This document shows, piece by piece, positions 48,441-59,467 of a stretch of 64,000 bases of DNA. Source of the stretch: Circinella umbellata. Taxonomy: Eukaryota; Mucoromycota; Mucoromycetes; Mucorales; Lichtheimiaceae. The stretch lies in contig JAIWNF010000054.1 in the NCBI GenBank assembly GCA_025093555.1, positions 124,001-188,000 of the forward strand, in the 5' to 3' direction. The notes under the pieces are model-generated. The model was not told where the DNA came from. It was given only the letters and a program-made list of their open reading frames with translations, and did no database searches. Position 1 is the first letter of the stretch, and each line of letters begins with the position of its first letter. Made by a program: the position numbers and the translations under genes.

Positions 48441-51399
48441 TTTGTTTTGTTTTTTTTAAAAATAAAAATAAAATATATTATAAAGGAATGGATGAGAAAA
48501 AAAAGAGAGAAGGGAAGGTTCAGTTTACCTTCTCCTGCCTTCTTTATTCTGACCCCCTTTATGATCCAGTTATAAAAGTAGCCAATGAAATTTAGCCAAT
48601 ACAACATTTTTTTTCAAATGTTTAAGCCCGAGCCTCATCATATATTTTTTACTAACGTTATTTTATCTTATTATGGACGAAACAAGATATAATTCATCTT
48701 ATTATTATTTTATTATTATATAAAAAAAAGGGAAGACTATTTTGAATTATAAATCATGATGAGATTATTATTATTCTCTGGCTGTAAAACCATATATATA
48801 TCAGAGATCTCTTTTTCATTATAAGATAATAAAAAACCCCTTTAGAAAATACCTTGTGTAACAACAATTTACCTGTTAGATGACTTTAATTATGATACCT
48901 TTAAAGGAAGAGATAGCTGTTTTTTTATTCAATAGAATTGCTGTACGTATGGCTATTGAAACCATTAGGAATATATTCTCAAGAATAATTTTCTGAATCT
49001 AGTTCAAGGATCAAAGTAGGATGATATTAAAGCGTTGACTCTTGAAAGTATTTTAACTGTCCTATCATTCTTTGTTCATAAAAATTAATTTTCAAATAAT
49101 GAAATTAGAGAGTATTCCATAACGATCCGATTGCGGTCTCCAGTAATTTATCCCTATAGTCCAACGTTTACAACAATTTTTGTTGGTATATTGAACATGT
49201 GATAATAGTCCGTTCAAAAATCACATTTGTTGAAGGAAAACATATTGTCCAAGTCTTTGAAACAACTGTTAAGTACGTTTTGTTGAAATATATCGATGGT
49301 GATGAAGTTAGAAGATAACTAATCGTTTCCATAATAAAAGTGTTCAATTATGCTAGTTTGTATATATTCAAACTGGTGAATTTTTGTATATTTAGGGAAG
49401 ATCGATACGTACGTTAATGCTATATGTATATTTGCAAAATGATTAAGCTGGCTAAATAGTGTCTGAATAATGATGTTTATTTGTTGTTGTTTGTGCAATC
49501 ATTAATTTAGACTTCAAGTGATTGATGAGCTTTACCTGTCAATGTAACTGTCATCTGTTACCATTAAAGAAGGCAGACTTCTGTATTCTTATATATCGTT
49601 GTTTAAACGAGAAAATACAGCAATGTCAGCAAAGCATAATTGATTATGTAGATTTTGTATTTAATATATATACGCATATATATAATAGACGATCGTCTTT
49701 ATGAAATTATTGTAGCTTGAGTACAACAACCTCTATAGACATTTTTTATGCGCTAAACCTTTTCTCGTTGCTTTATGTGTTTCTTTAGGAAAAGGAAGCA
49801 CCAAAGAATTCACGGCTGCAGTAGAAAATGAGCTTTCTTTTGGATCTATTTTCCCAGATACTCCTGAAGAATGTGCTGATATACTGGTAATACTTATATT
49901 GATTAATGTGGTATATCGACCTCGCCTTATTATAGGCGCCAAAAGTTTCTAGCAAACATATTTCCATGTTATCAATACTTAATTTGGACGGAGAGCAATT
50001 ACAATGGTGCCTCTCCTGGTACGAACACGATTGTTCGACCTTGTGCTAAAAAAAAATGTAATAGACGCAGGCTTTCATCATTGGGTACTAATGTACCGCA
50101 AGGAAGCGACCATGTGCCTACAGGTGCAGATCAAATAAGTCTTCCAATAAATAAAATAATAAATTTTAACCTATTCATAACTTGCTAATTTTAATTTTAT
50201 ATGTATGTGATGAAACAAAAATTTTGGAGAATAGAATTTGATGCTAAGATTGATGTATTTAGATATATCTGAGAACACATATACACAAAGTTTGTAAACT
50301 TTGTAATTGATAACTTCTGTTTTATTCTAATTAAACAACAAGAGAATATATTATGTACTGAATTGGTAAGTAGTTGCTTCCCGTGTCACATTGTCAACCC
50401 CGGATAATCCAATGATAAATCCAGATAAACACTATTCACATCATCAAATAAAAAGGTACCATTGAGGGATCTAGAGATGTATGCAATTCAACAAGCTATA
50501 AATCAAATAACTGTATCAATTTTATACCAACCTCATCTCATTTTTTTTACCACACATCACCACAACATGTTAGCACCATTAATAACTTATGCTATTATAT
50601 TCATTTTTTTATCACCTGTAAATTCATATGAACAAAAACATTTCCAATCTCTATACCCTTACTTCTTCATCATAATAACAATCTGTTCATCCAAATAAAT
50701 TTATTAATGAATCAGTATGTTCACTTATAAAATTATAATGTTACTCTACTCTATAAATTGAACCCATTCCAGATAAAAACTATTACGTATCCAAAAAAAG
50801 AACTGTTTTATATCTTACGTAGCACCATCATAGTATTTTATATAGCAATTTATTTCTCTAATAATAAACTGCATAAATATATACTGTTACGTACTCTCAT
50901 GTATATATTTAATTATGTTACTATATCATTATCATTCAATTTGTACATATCCGTCCAACTGGACAAAAATAGAGTCTTTAACAATTAATTATTTCCCATT
51001 AGAGTGATTCTATACACCATACAAGTATCTCAGTTTTAGCTTTCGATATGTAGTTTCTGTTTATTATGCTCATATGGATGGATGTTTTATTTGTCATAAC
51101 CAGCCTCAGTTGAAAATTAGAGCTACATTCTGAGTGGCACAAAAAAAAAACTTGTGTGCGATCTGACAATTGCTTTCTTTCCTTGATCGCACCATCGCGA
51201 ATGTCCAACAAGACAATAATGAGTTGAGAGATCTTGAACGAATTATGAAACAAGTCACAAATATTTTTAATTAAACAATAATAATCAAAAAGTTTGTTTT
51301 TTAAAAAAAAACAATGGATGGAGGAGGTCTGTGCTTTTTTTCGGAGTTGGCTGTGAAACAGTGTGTGCTCATGCAAAGAAACAGCTTGTTACTTTCTTC
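48441..51399. other. Gene-poor region with coding-like debris
   Basis: AT-rich. Apart from the patch at 49735-50165, frames at 50462-50988 and the minus-strand 125-codon frame at 50999-51376 show no recognisable protein features; the latter is long for noise but Lys/Ile/Asn-rich. Confidence 0.45.
49735..50165 (+). pseudogene. Degenerate coding-like segment, family unknown
   Basis: The plus strand reads KPFLVALCVSLGKGSTKEFT and ENELSFGSIFPDTPEECADI. After a stop and frame change it reads NYNGASPGTNTIVRPCAKK and LSSLGTNVPQGSDHVPTG. The text is far less biased than its surroundings, so it is probably an old gene or transposon ORF. The minus strand is also partly open, so direction is not certain. 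No family recognised. Confidence 0.3.
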
Positions 51400-51413
51400 A
51401 TTGCCATGGCAAC
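51400..51413. promoter_or_regulatory. X-box-like palindrome (RFX type)
   Basis: ATTGCCATGGCAAC matches 13 of 14 bases of the RFX/Crt1 X-box GTTGCCATGGCAAC, with a perfect 12-base palindrome core. Fungal RFX factors repress DNA-damage-response genes through this sequence. No gene is recognised nearby, so its target is unclear. Confidence 0.4.
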
Positions 51414-51572
51414 CGTGCTCCTTTACTTTTAAATCATCACTCCCTTCCATTTTTATTCACACAAGCTTATACTATACTTAGTAATCCTATCGCCCTGCAC
51501 TGTACTTGAAATTAACTGAGCCAATGAAAAGCTTGAAAAATAAAAAAATTTAAAGCGGTCACGTAAAAAAAA

Positions 51573-51641
51573 GGGGTGCACTAAAATCTTGGGTTACTTC
51601 TATTACTAAAAATGGAGAAGTACCCAAAAATTATGGCACCC
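51573..51641. repeat. Imperfect hairpin, ~27-base arms
   Basis: The left arm contains GGGTGCACTAAAATCTTGGG and the right arm the reverse complement of GGGTGCCATAATTTTTGGG, followed on both sides by TACTTCT-type bases. The loop is about 14 bases. It is followed by TTATAAAAGA and a long T/C tract. It may be a miniature element or a structured transcript. Confidence 0.6.
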
Positions 51642-51718
51642 AAAAAAAAGTTATAAAAGACGCTCATTTTTTCCCTCTTTTTCCCTCTTTTTTTTTTCTT
51701 TTCCTTGCTTCGGCCCGG

Positions 51719-51947
51719 CTTCATGCCCAGGCAATTAGTTGCAATCAGCTTTTTACCTTTAAAAGTTCAGGGTGAACTACACTCATGAAGTGCTCTCTGG
51801 TTAAGGAATGGGCCATTTTGAGTAAAATAGCTTCGGTTATTTTATTTTGATTTGGTCACCTCCTTAATTTGGAAAGTATGTTGAGTGTACGATCCTATGG
51901 ACATTTTAAAGTAAAATGCTGTTTACACTAGTTGCCTGGGCATGAAG
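51719..51947. mobile_element. Possible MITE, 229 bp with ~60 bp inverted repeats
   Basis: The ends pair over CTTCATGCCCAGGCAA(T/C)TAGT with one mismatch. Weaker pairing continues inward through CAGC(A/T)TTTTAC and TTTAAAA to ACACTCA. There is no coding capacity. No clear target-site duplication was seen, so the transposon type is open. Confidence 0.55.
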
Positions 51948-52710
51948 TGCGTTAGGATGATCGGAGTATCAGCTAGTTACTTAGTTAACACAATATAATA
52001 AATAAATGAATAATAATTTTTTAATTTTAATTTTTTGCTGGTATAATAATGCGCGTGACATTATAAAAACACGCGTTTGAATTTCTTTTTTTTGACCTCC
52101 ATTTTCTTTTCTTTTCACGAAATGCCATTTGTTCGAACCAAAGATAAAAATATTACAGATCTCCATTATGTGAATTCGTGGTAGAATTTGAACACTTTCA
52201 GTTTTTTTGTAAAACTAAAGTGAACAAGTCTGGGGCAAAAAAATATATACTTGCCAATGGTGAGTGTTACTGAAATGAGTGAACCATTTTTTTTATTGTT
52301 TCCAAGATATTTTTTTTTGAAGGTCTTATAATCCACAAATAATCTTACATTTTATTCTATGGTCAATGACGATATTATAATTCATAGAGTAATAATAGTA
52401 TGTAACTTACCATTCTAATATTTAACGAAAATAGTTTACTCTTTTATTTTTTACGTATATTTTGCTGACCGAGTAATTATATACAGATACCTATTATAAT
52501 ATTTTATAGTTATTAAAGAATCCATGAACATATCTAATATCCAATCTTGGTTTCACATAGCAATAATGATTAAAAAGGAGATTCTTTACATGATCATTCT
52601 TCATAATTAACATATTAATTCAAATATGGTAATAAATTACTTTAAAAAGGCAATTTGTTTAAAGATGGTCAATTTTCATTTTGTTTGAAACATAAAAAAA
52701 ATATGAGTAT

Positions 52711-52980
52711 CATATAATGTATTCTAAATCCCACTACGCCCGCAATTGGATTGAATGATACTAGTGATCTGCTAGAATGAATTATGATTATATACTGGGT
52801 ATATAAATCTTTAGAAAATAATTTGAACATGAATCTCAATAAAAAAAAGTTATCATCTAACAAGGGTACTTTAACAGAGATTCATTATTATCATAAGCAT
52901 GAACAATGTTATAGGTATTGGAGCGTATAGTTAGACTATGTTGTATTGACATAAAACAGATCAGAAGGTACACATCACAT
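52711..52980 (-). pseudogene. Second, decayed copy of the repeat at 17.3 kb
   Basis: About 255 bases align with 17311-17565 in the same orientation: CTAAATCCCA, TTGGATTGA(G/A)TGATACTAG, ACTGGGTATATAAATCTTTAG, AACAAGGGTACTTT, GATCAGAAGGTACACATCA. Translated on the minus strand it gives the same peptide blocks (SNTYNIVHAYDNNESL, LFSKDLYTQY, SRSLVSFNPI, GFRI), but with frameshifts and a stop. The flanking inverted repeats of the first copy are not seen here. Confidence 0.75.
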
Positions 52981-53023
52981 AGAAGAATCAGCATATATGA
53001 TAGGTATTTTTTTTCTATTAAAT

Positions 53024-53361
53024 AATAAAGCCGGGTTTAAACTCCAAAAAAAATTGGAACATCAAAACTTTTTGGCTAGGTAAGATGGAACCAATGGTTT
53101 ATTTATTTTAACAGCAGCGCCTGAACCTTTTTAAAAAGGAATTCCTGTTCATTTGATTTTACAACGACGAATATCAATTGTATAGGAACAGTTGTCGGAT
53201 CACCTAAAGAATTTCATAACATGTTAATATTTGTGAATCAAAATTTAAATGAGATAAAACCATGGATTAAATAAAAATATAATGGATCAAACTGAAAAAT
53301 CTATTCAAGTAGTTAAAAAAGGTCAAGCAAAATATAGAGTTGTACTTCAAGTATAAAAAAT
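53024..53361 (+). pseudogene. Possible decayed coding segment
   Basis: Plus-strand text reads KAGFKLQKKLEHQNFLA, then after stops and a frame change GTVVGSPKEFHNMLIFVNQN, then QTEKSIQVVKKGQAKYRVVL. The composition is protein-like, but no family is recognised and there are at least three stops. Confidence 0.25.
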
Positions 53362-54840
53362 TTAGTACAGTTTAGAAGTACTATATGACATACGTACTCC
53401 CATATGCTTCTACACACACACATACACAGCACAAAACTCTCTATTCCTAATAAGATATTTGAAATTGCATTAAAACTTTTGATACGTAAATATATATTTA
53501 ATCCAATGTTTTACATAGTATTTTACATAGAAAGAATCCTTTTGTTCTGAAAATTTGGCTTTTACGTAAAGTGGACTACGTAGAATAAAAAAAAATAGAG
53601 TTTGTCACGTCATGCAAAAAAGCTTGTCCTTTTTGTTGCTATGAAATCCTTAATATTGTGTTTGGAATACGTAAAAATAAACTGCTTTTTTTTCTTTATT
53701 AGTTTTAAGAGCAACCACAAATATATTATGAAAGGCATTTCTTCGTAATGAAATATATAATAAAGTAGTAATTTGTGTTCATTTTAACGTAATTCATGCA
53801 AGTGACTAATTCGTAGACACTTAAGCGTATCTGGCCCTTTTTTTTAACTTAGACTATAACGTGTTTTATACAGGAACAAAACCAATTCCAAAAAACAAAT
53901 TGCTTGAGTTATTACCATTAAAAAACAGAATGGCCTTGAATTCAAGAAAAAAAAACATAATAAAGTGAATTAGGGTAAAACAGGCATAAACCACTTTTAA
54001 TCGCAAAAAAACTTAGTAATGCAAACATTTATTAATGCAAGAAATTTGGTGATCGAGAAATAAAAATAAAAATACTAATAATAATAATAATAAATTTATA
54101 TTATTAAAAGAAAAACTAGCAGTAAATTGATAATACTTAATTTCCAAAAATTAGTATTATCAAAAAAAAAAAGCAAAAAGCTCAAAAAGCTCAAAACTTC
54201 GAAAAACTCAAGTGTTCAGAAAAGTCTTACTAGGGGAAGAAACTCATGAAATTAGAGAAGTGAAAAAAGTAGGGAAAAGTTCCCTTTTTATAACTTTTTT
54301 GTCGTTGTTATGACGCGTTAATGACTGTCAACTGTTTTCTAATACTGAAAGAACCATACGACATTGCTAAATTAGACATAAGAAGAAAATGAAAACTGTT
54401 AAACAGTTAAAGTACCTGCATAATCGTTTCATGCTGATCAATGTTATTAGTTTTTGTTTCACAAAGCTACTCCGATAAAGCACAGACCCCCTTTACCACA
54501 ACTAAAGTTTGTCGCTGAGTTTATTTTTTTTATAAGAAAATTTTTGCGTTACTATCACAATTACATTAAATTAAGATTATTATCAATTTGGTGCATAACG
54601 AATTATAAGTTTGAGCCTTGGTTATTTATTTCTTTGGTGACAAGTATAAATTGTTTAAAAAAACTTGATGTGCAGATGAGATAATATGTCGAATTGAAAA
54701 ATCTGCTTTGATCATTGCTTCAACCTTAATTTAATTCTAATTAAAACACTTCAATGGGACTAAGAAATGGTGAATATAATAATGTGTATATACAATACTT
54801 GGAAATCAGCACGTTTAGCAACAATTTTTTGAGTCCATTT

Positions 54841-55330
54841 GTGTGTTAATTCCTTGGATTACCCATAACTACGTAGAAACATTCCATACATATTGTAATT
54901 TTTTTCCATTTTTCCACCATAATCCCCGAGAATTCACAGAATTATCCAGTCCTTGTACTAATCTTTGCAGCTATGTGTTGTTCATTATCTTTTGTTTTCG
55001 TTTTTTTTAATCCACTAGTTACTCCCTGGTGCTTTTTAATAATATGTTTGTTACACCTTCGTCAGCAATAGATATGTTGACATATCGATCGTCTGAGACT
55101 ACATCTCTAGCAAGAGTACCTCGTTTTGATAGTTCAAATGATTGTCTAAAAAGTCGTACGCTAAATCCTGCTTCATCGGTAAGATCACACTGCTCGAAAT
55201 TAGTATTTTGTCTTCTGAGCTCAAGAATCCATTCCTCTCTGTTTTTCATATTTTCATCTGAGACCTGATACTCGGCTAATTTTTGTAATTTTATCATGGC
55301 AATTTCACGATGCTTTTCGGCTAGGGTTCT
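54841..55330 (-). pseudogene. Fossil Tc1/IS630-type transposase
   Basis: The minus strand is open for 92 codons. It contains LTDEAGFSVRLFRQ, followed by SKRGTLA and a VNISIADEGV segment: the first catalytic block and the downstream strand of a Tc1-like DDE transposase. About 130 bases further on, CFYVVMGNPRN then a stop then HTN is a ruined version of (F)YVVMDNAPIHT, with the catalytic Asp changed to Gly. Upstream, an in-frame stop interrupts VDEI*RTLAEKH. No third block or inverted repeats were found. It differs in sequence from the 3-6 kb element. Confidence 0.65.
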
Positions 55331-56997
55331 TCAAATCTCATCCACTAGCCGCTCTATCCGCAAGTGTTGGTGTCTTTGGTTTTGTTTATTCTTTTTTTTT
55401 TTAAAAAAAAGAGAGCAATGAAAGTCATTTGAAAAGATTGTCAAATAACAGCTTCGAGAGTAAAGCAATTTATAATTTTAGTTTATTTGAAGGTAGCAAG
55501 TTAAAGTATAGTTGATTCATTGAATCCCGGGAATGTTGAATCATAATCGTCATATCCTTTATATTGCAGATATCACATACATATTATCCCATTCATGCAG
55601 CGATATTTGTTATAGATAATAATAAGTCATTCTATATTTTTATTATCATATTTCTCATTATTCCTTATAATTCAATTAATTCTAACAATTATTTATATAT
55701 TATATTCCATCCTCTTAGCCTTACAATAATTGCCAAACAATCGCCTTCTAATGTTCAAAGATGCATTGCTTATAATACACAAAGAAAAATTTGGTGAGAT
55801 AAGCGTGAATACTTGTGAAAATTAATAATAGTAATAATTATCACTGTTATCATCATAAGTGATCAAGACATAGTAAATACCATAAACACATCAACACATC
55901 AACAAAATAATGTATATATTGCGTACGTTGTAGTGAGTTCGTATTGAAAATGATCCAAGAAAGCAATATATGCTGTATTCTGCTATGTTAAAATAAAAGT
56001 AACATGGTTCATTAATCAACTAATGCAATCTGGTACGATTTTTTAAAAAAAAAACTTGGTATTATGGAGAGAGGAATAGCATATTCGTGATGAGTCTAGA
56101 ATAAAATAAATTTGTCAACGTCAAAGGCATAAACATATAAATAAAGATTTGTTCGTCATAATGAAATGTACGATTATGACGAAGTGTCATAATAAAAAAA
56201 GAGCTCTGTAATTATTATAATTAATTGCGTGCGTACATATTTATGAATGTTAATGATCAGTAGATGTAAAGGTAAATATTGAAATCTAGGCATAAATAGA
56301 AAAGAGAATGTTTTCTTTAAGATTCACAAAAGAGGGAGTGAATTTATTCACTGGCACTAAAAGCAGCGGTTGGAAATCAGAGGCAAGATACAATAAACAA
56401 TTAAGGCAACAGTTAAGTGAAGGGGGGGAGGTATAATCCATTAAAGATAAACTAGGCGAAAAATGTTTGGTAAATAAATACATATGATATTTTGTTTTTG
56501 CGAATAGGGGAGGTTGGTGTGTAAAAATTATCATGACCTTAATATAAAAAGTATTAGATTGAGTATAGTTTCTAGAGTAGCATCACTACAACTGATCACC
56601 ATTTGCAAAGCCTATATTAATAAGTTTTAAGCACTGTCACGAGATGAAAATTATGTGTTACCATCAAAAATTAATAATTAATATAATTTACCCATAGGCT
56701 TAGAATTTTCTATAATCAATCATTTCGTACAACCAAAAAAAAGTTGAGATGATCCTGGGACCCAATACCCTAAACTATTAATATACTATTTACAGAATGA
56801 ATAGCCACATTTAATAATACATATCTTTTTTTGGGGGAAGGATGTTATTCTTTTCATTAATATAATTAAATATCAATAACAGTTGAGTTTTTTGTTCGTT
56901 CTTCTTTTCTCTTCGTATCCTTTTTGTTTTTACACTATTGTGACCCTATTTACCTTGATACGTGAATAAATTTATTTACAACCTGTCATACATTACT
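55331..56997. other. Intergenic region upstream of BEM3
   Basis: AT-rich. Frames at 55564-55797 (+) and 56286-56534 (-) have no recognisable features. T-rich leader before the BEM3 start. Confidence 0.5.
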
Positions 56998-58987
56998 ATG
57001 GTCGGTTTAAGTGCCAAAGTTATTGATTCTAATCTTTATACTAATGATAAAGGCAAAAAAGTTGTTTCATTTATCATTTCAGTTCGTAATACCAATCTTC
57101 AAAATGATTCTTTTAAAAATGATAATAAATCTGATTCATTCATTGTAAAAGAAGAAGAATTATGGCAAATTCAAAATTGTATTCTGATTTCTTGGCTCTT
57201 GATGCACAGGTAAAAATAATAATAAAACATTCTTTTTGTGTATTATTCATGAACTACATTAGTGAATTTACCTTAATGGTTCCTGTTTTTTGGTTTTTTT
57301 GCTCAGCTGAAGGCACAAAGAAAATTAATATTGGGGCATGAATTTCCAAAGTTACCTGATAAAGCGCTTTTTGTTACCTATGTTCAAAGTAGAGAAGATC
57401 AAAGAAAGGTTTGTTTCATCTTACAGTATATTCTACTTGTTTTATCTTTTTGTTTAATAATTTATCTTGTCTTTCCTTTAGATTGGTATCCAAGATTATT
57501 TGAAAGGTATTCTAGAATTACCTTTACAAGATAATTCAGATATTTGTGAATTTTTGAGTTCTAATGTCATTAAAGATGATAGTCAAATTAAGGTTAATAT
57601 TTTTAATACTGTACCCTTTTTCGTATTTCAATATCATTATTTCATAAGCCCTATTGTTTTACTATATAACTTATTATTATATTCTAATATTAGGTTTCCA
57701 AATATCGTCAAGGATATCTTCGTAAACGTGGTAAAAATTTTGGTTGTTGGAAAAAACGGTATTTTATATTGGATGGTCCTCGTCTCAAATATTATGAAAG
57801 TGTATGTTACTATCATATATATATATATATCTTGAGATCAACATAATTCTATATTGACTAAACTTTATATATTTATTACTACTATTGTATAGGAATATGG
57901 TATGCATTTAGGTACCATTCGTTTAACTGATTCACAAATTGGTAGACAAAAGCCGTTATCTTCAGAATATATTAATAATGTAGGAGGTGAACCTCCATTT
58001 CAACATGCATTATTAATTATTGAGCCCAAGAAAACAGCTCCAGGAGGTATGGCCCGCCATATCCTTTGTGCTGATTCAGATCGAGAACGTGATGAATGGT
58101 TAGAAGCTATGGAACAACATATTGATTATAAAGCTAGTACAAAACGATTGGATCAAATCAAACAAAAAACGAACAGTAACAAAGTGACTACTATATCAAC
58201 ATCATTATCACCTTATTTATTACCCAGTAATGTGAATGAAAACCGGAAAAAACAACGTGAAAATAAACGACGATCCAGTCTTCCAACACTGATTACAAAC
58301 CCTAATACTCTAGCATTATTGAAACGCCGTCATTCTGATGACTACAATAACAACAATAATAATAGTACAAAATTCCAGCCACCAAAAAATAATAGCAACC
58401 AGTCTCCTGATCCTTCATCTTCGTTATTCAGCAGCAACGAAAACAATTATAATGATAATAGTTCTAGTAAAACATCTCCGCGTAGTAATACAATACCTTG
58501 GTTTAAAAACTTTTTTAGCTCAAGTGTTACTTTAATACCAACAAAACCTAGTAGTCTTCAACAATCCATGACAGGTTATAGTCAAAATAGTAAAAAGTAT
58601 GAAGAAAAAACCCAAGTCGGTGATTATTCATCAAGTTATGGTGTTCCTGCTAATTCAGCCCCTTCAACACCTACTGAACCTAATCAAGTATTTGGTATTC
58701 CTCTCAAAGATGCAGTCAAAGTAGCTAAAATTTCAGAGTCTTATGAACTACCAGCTATTGTTTTTCGATGTATTGATTTCTTGGAAACAAAAAATTCTAT
58801 TTTGGAAGAAGGTATTTATCGTCGTAGTGGAAATGCAGCTAAAGTCAAAGCTCTTAAAGTCAAATTCAACAAAGGTAAAATAAATCCAGCCCTTTTTTTT
58901 ATTTAATTTCTAAATAGGAGATAATAAACAATAGGTAACACATAATACTCATCATTCTTAAATTATGGGTACTTTATGTATCTACTC

Positions 58988-59076
<89 letters not shown>

Positions 59077-59467
59077 TATAGAAGGTGATGTTGATTTACT
59101 AGCAGATGATGAATATCATGATACTCATGTTGTATCTGGATTACTTAAACTTTGGTTACGTGAACTTCCTGAAAACATTTTAACAAATGAATCGCTTCGA
59201 GAAATGATGAACGCTACTGATAATATTTCCAATCGTCGTAAACGAACTATTGAAATTGGACGAATTATATCTTTATTACCTTTACCCAACTACACACTCT
59301 TACGTATGCTATGTGCTCATTTAATACGTGTCATTCAAAATGCTGGTTCCAACAAAATGACTTTACGTAATATGGGTATTGTGTTTTCTGCAACACTTAG
59401 TATTCCAACAAACATATTTAGTTTATTATTAACTGAATTTGATGATATTTTTTGGACGAATGATTAA
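56998..59467 (+). CDS. BEM3: Bem3-type Rho GTPase-activating protein (PX-PH-RhoGAP), frameshifted in PX
   Basis: Bem3 turns off Cdc42/Rho at sites of polar growth. Exons: 56998-57209, 57307-57408, 57482-57592, 57694-57801, 57893-58874, 59082-59467; about 633 aa if the shift is ignored. PX domain ~1-110 (VGLSAKVIDSNLY; LYSDFLALDAQLKAQRKL). PH domain ~143-260 (YRQGYLRKRGKNFGCWKKRY; SDRERDEWLEAM). A Ser/Asn-rich linker follows, then RhoGAP from ~460 with the Arg finger in GIYRRSG (~488) and LLKLWLRELPENIL, GIVFSATLSIP. In exon 1 the frame of ELWQIQ does not continue into LYSDFLALD: one base is missing near 57172-57178, where an A-run would encode the Lys. The first frame would stop just after the intron. 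This is a sequencing slip or a disabling mutation. An upstream exon cannot be excluded. Confidence 0.88.
58990..59075. repeat. (TTA)n microsatellite inside a BEM3 intron
   Basis: About 28 uninterrupted TTA units fill most of the 207-base intron that splits the RhoGAP domain (58875-59081). All other introns in this gene are 73-101 bases, so repeat expansion explains its length. Confidence 0.9.

Noticed and set aside
50999..51376. 125-codon minus-strand frame
   Set aside because: Long for the region, but biased to Ile, Lys, Asn and Ser with no recognisable motif or promoter apart from the X-box.
54129..54161. Short inverted repeat GATAATACT...AGTATTATC
   Set aside because: Only nine paired bases plus A/T tails in extremely AT-rich DNA; expected by chance.
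56286..56534. 82-codon minus-strand ORF with ATG
   Set aside because: Hydrophobic, Leu/Pro/Phe-rich text with no domain and no splice signals; treated as chance.
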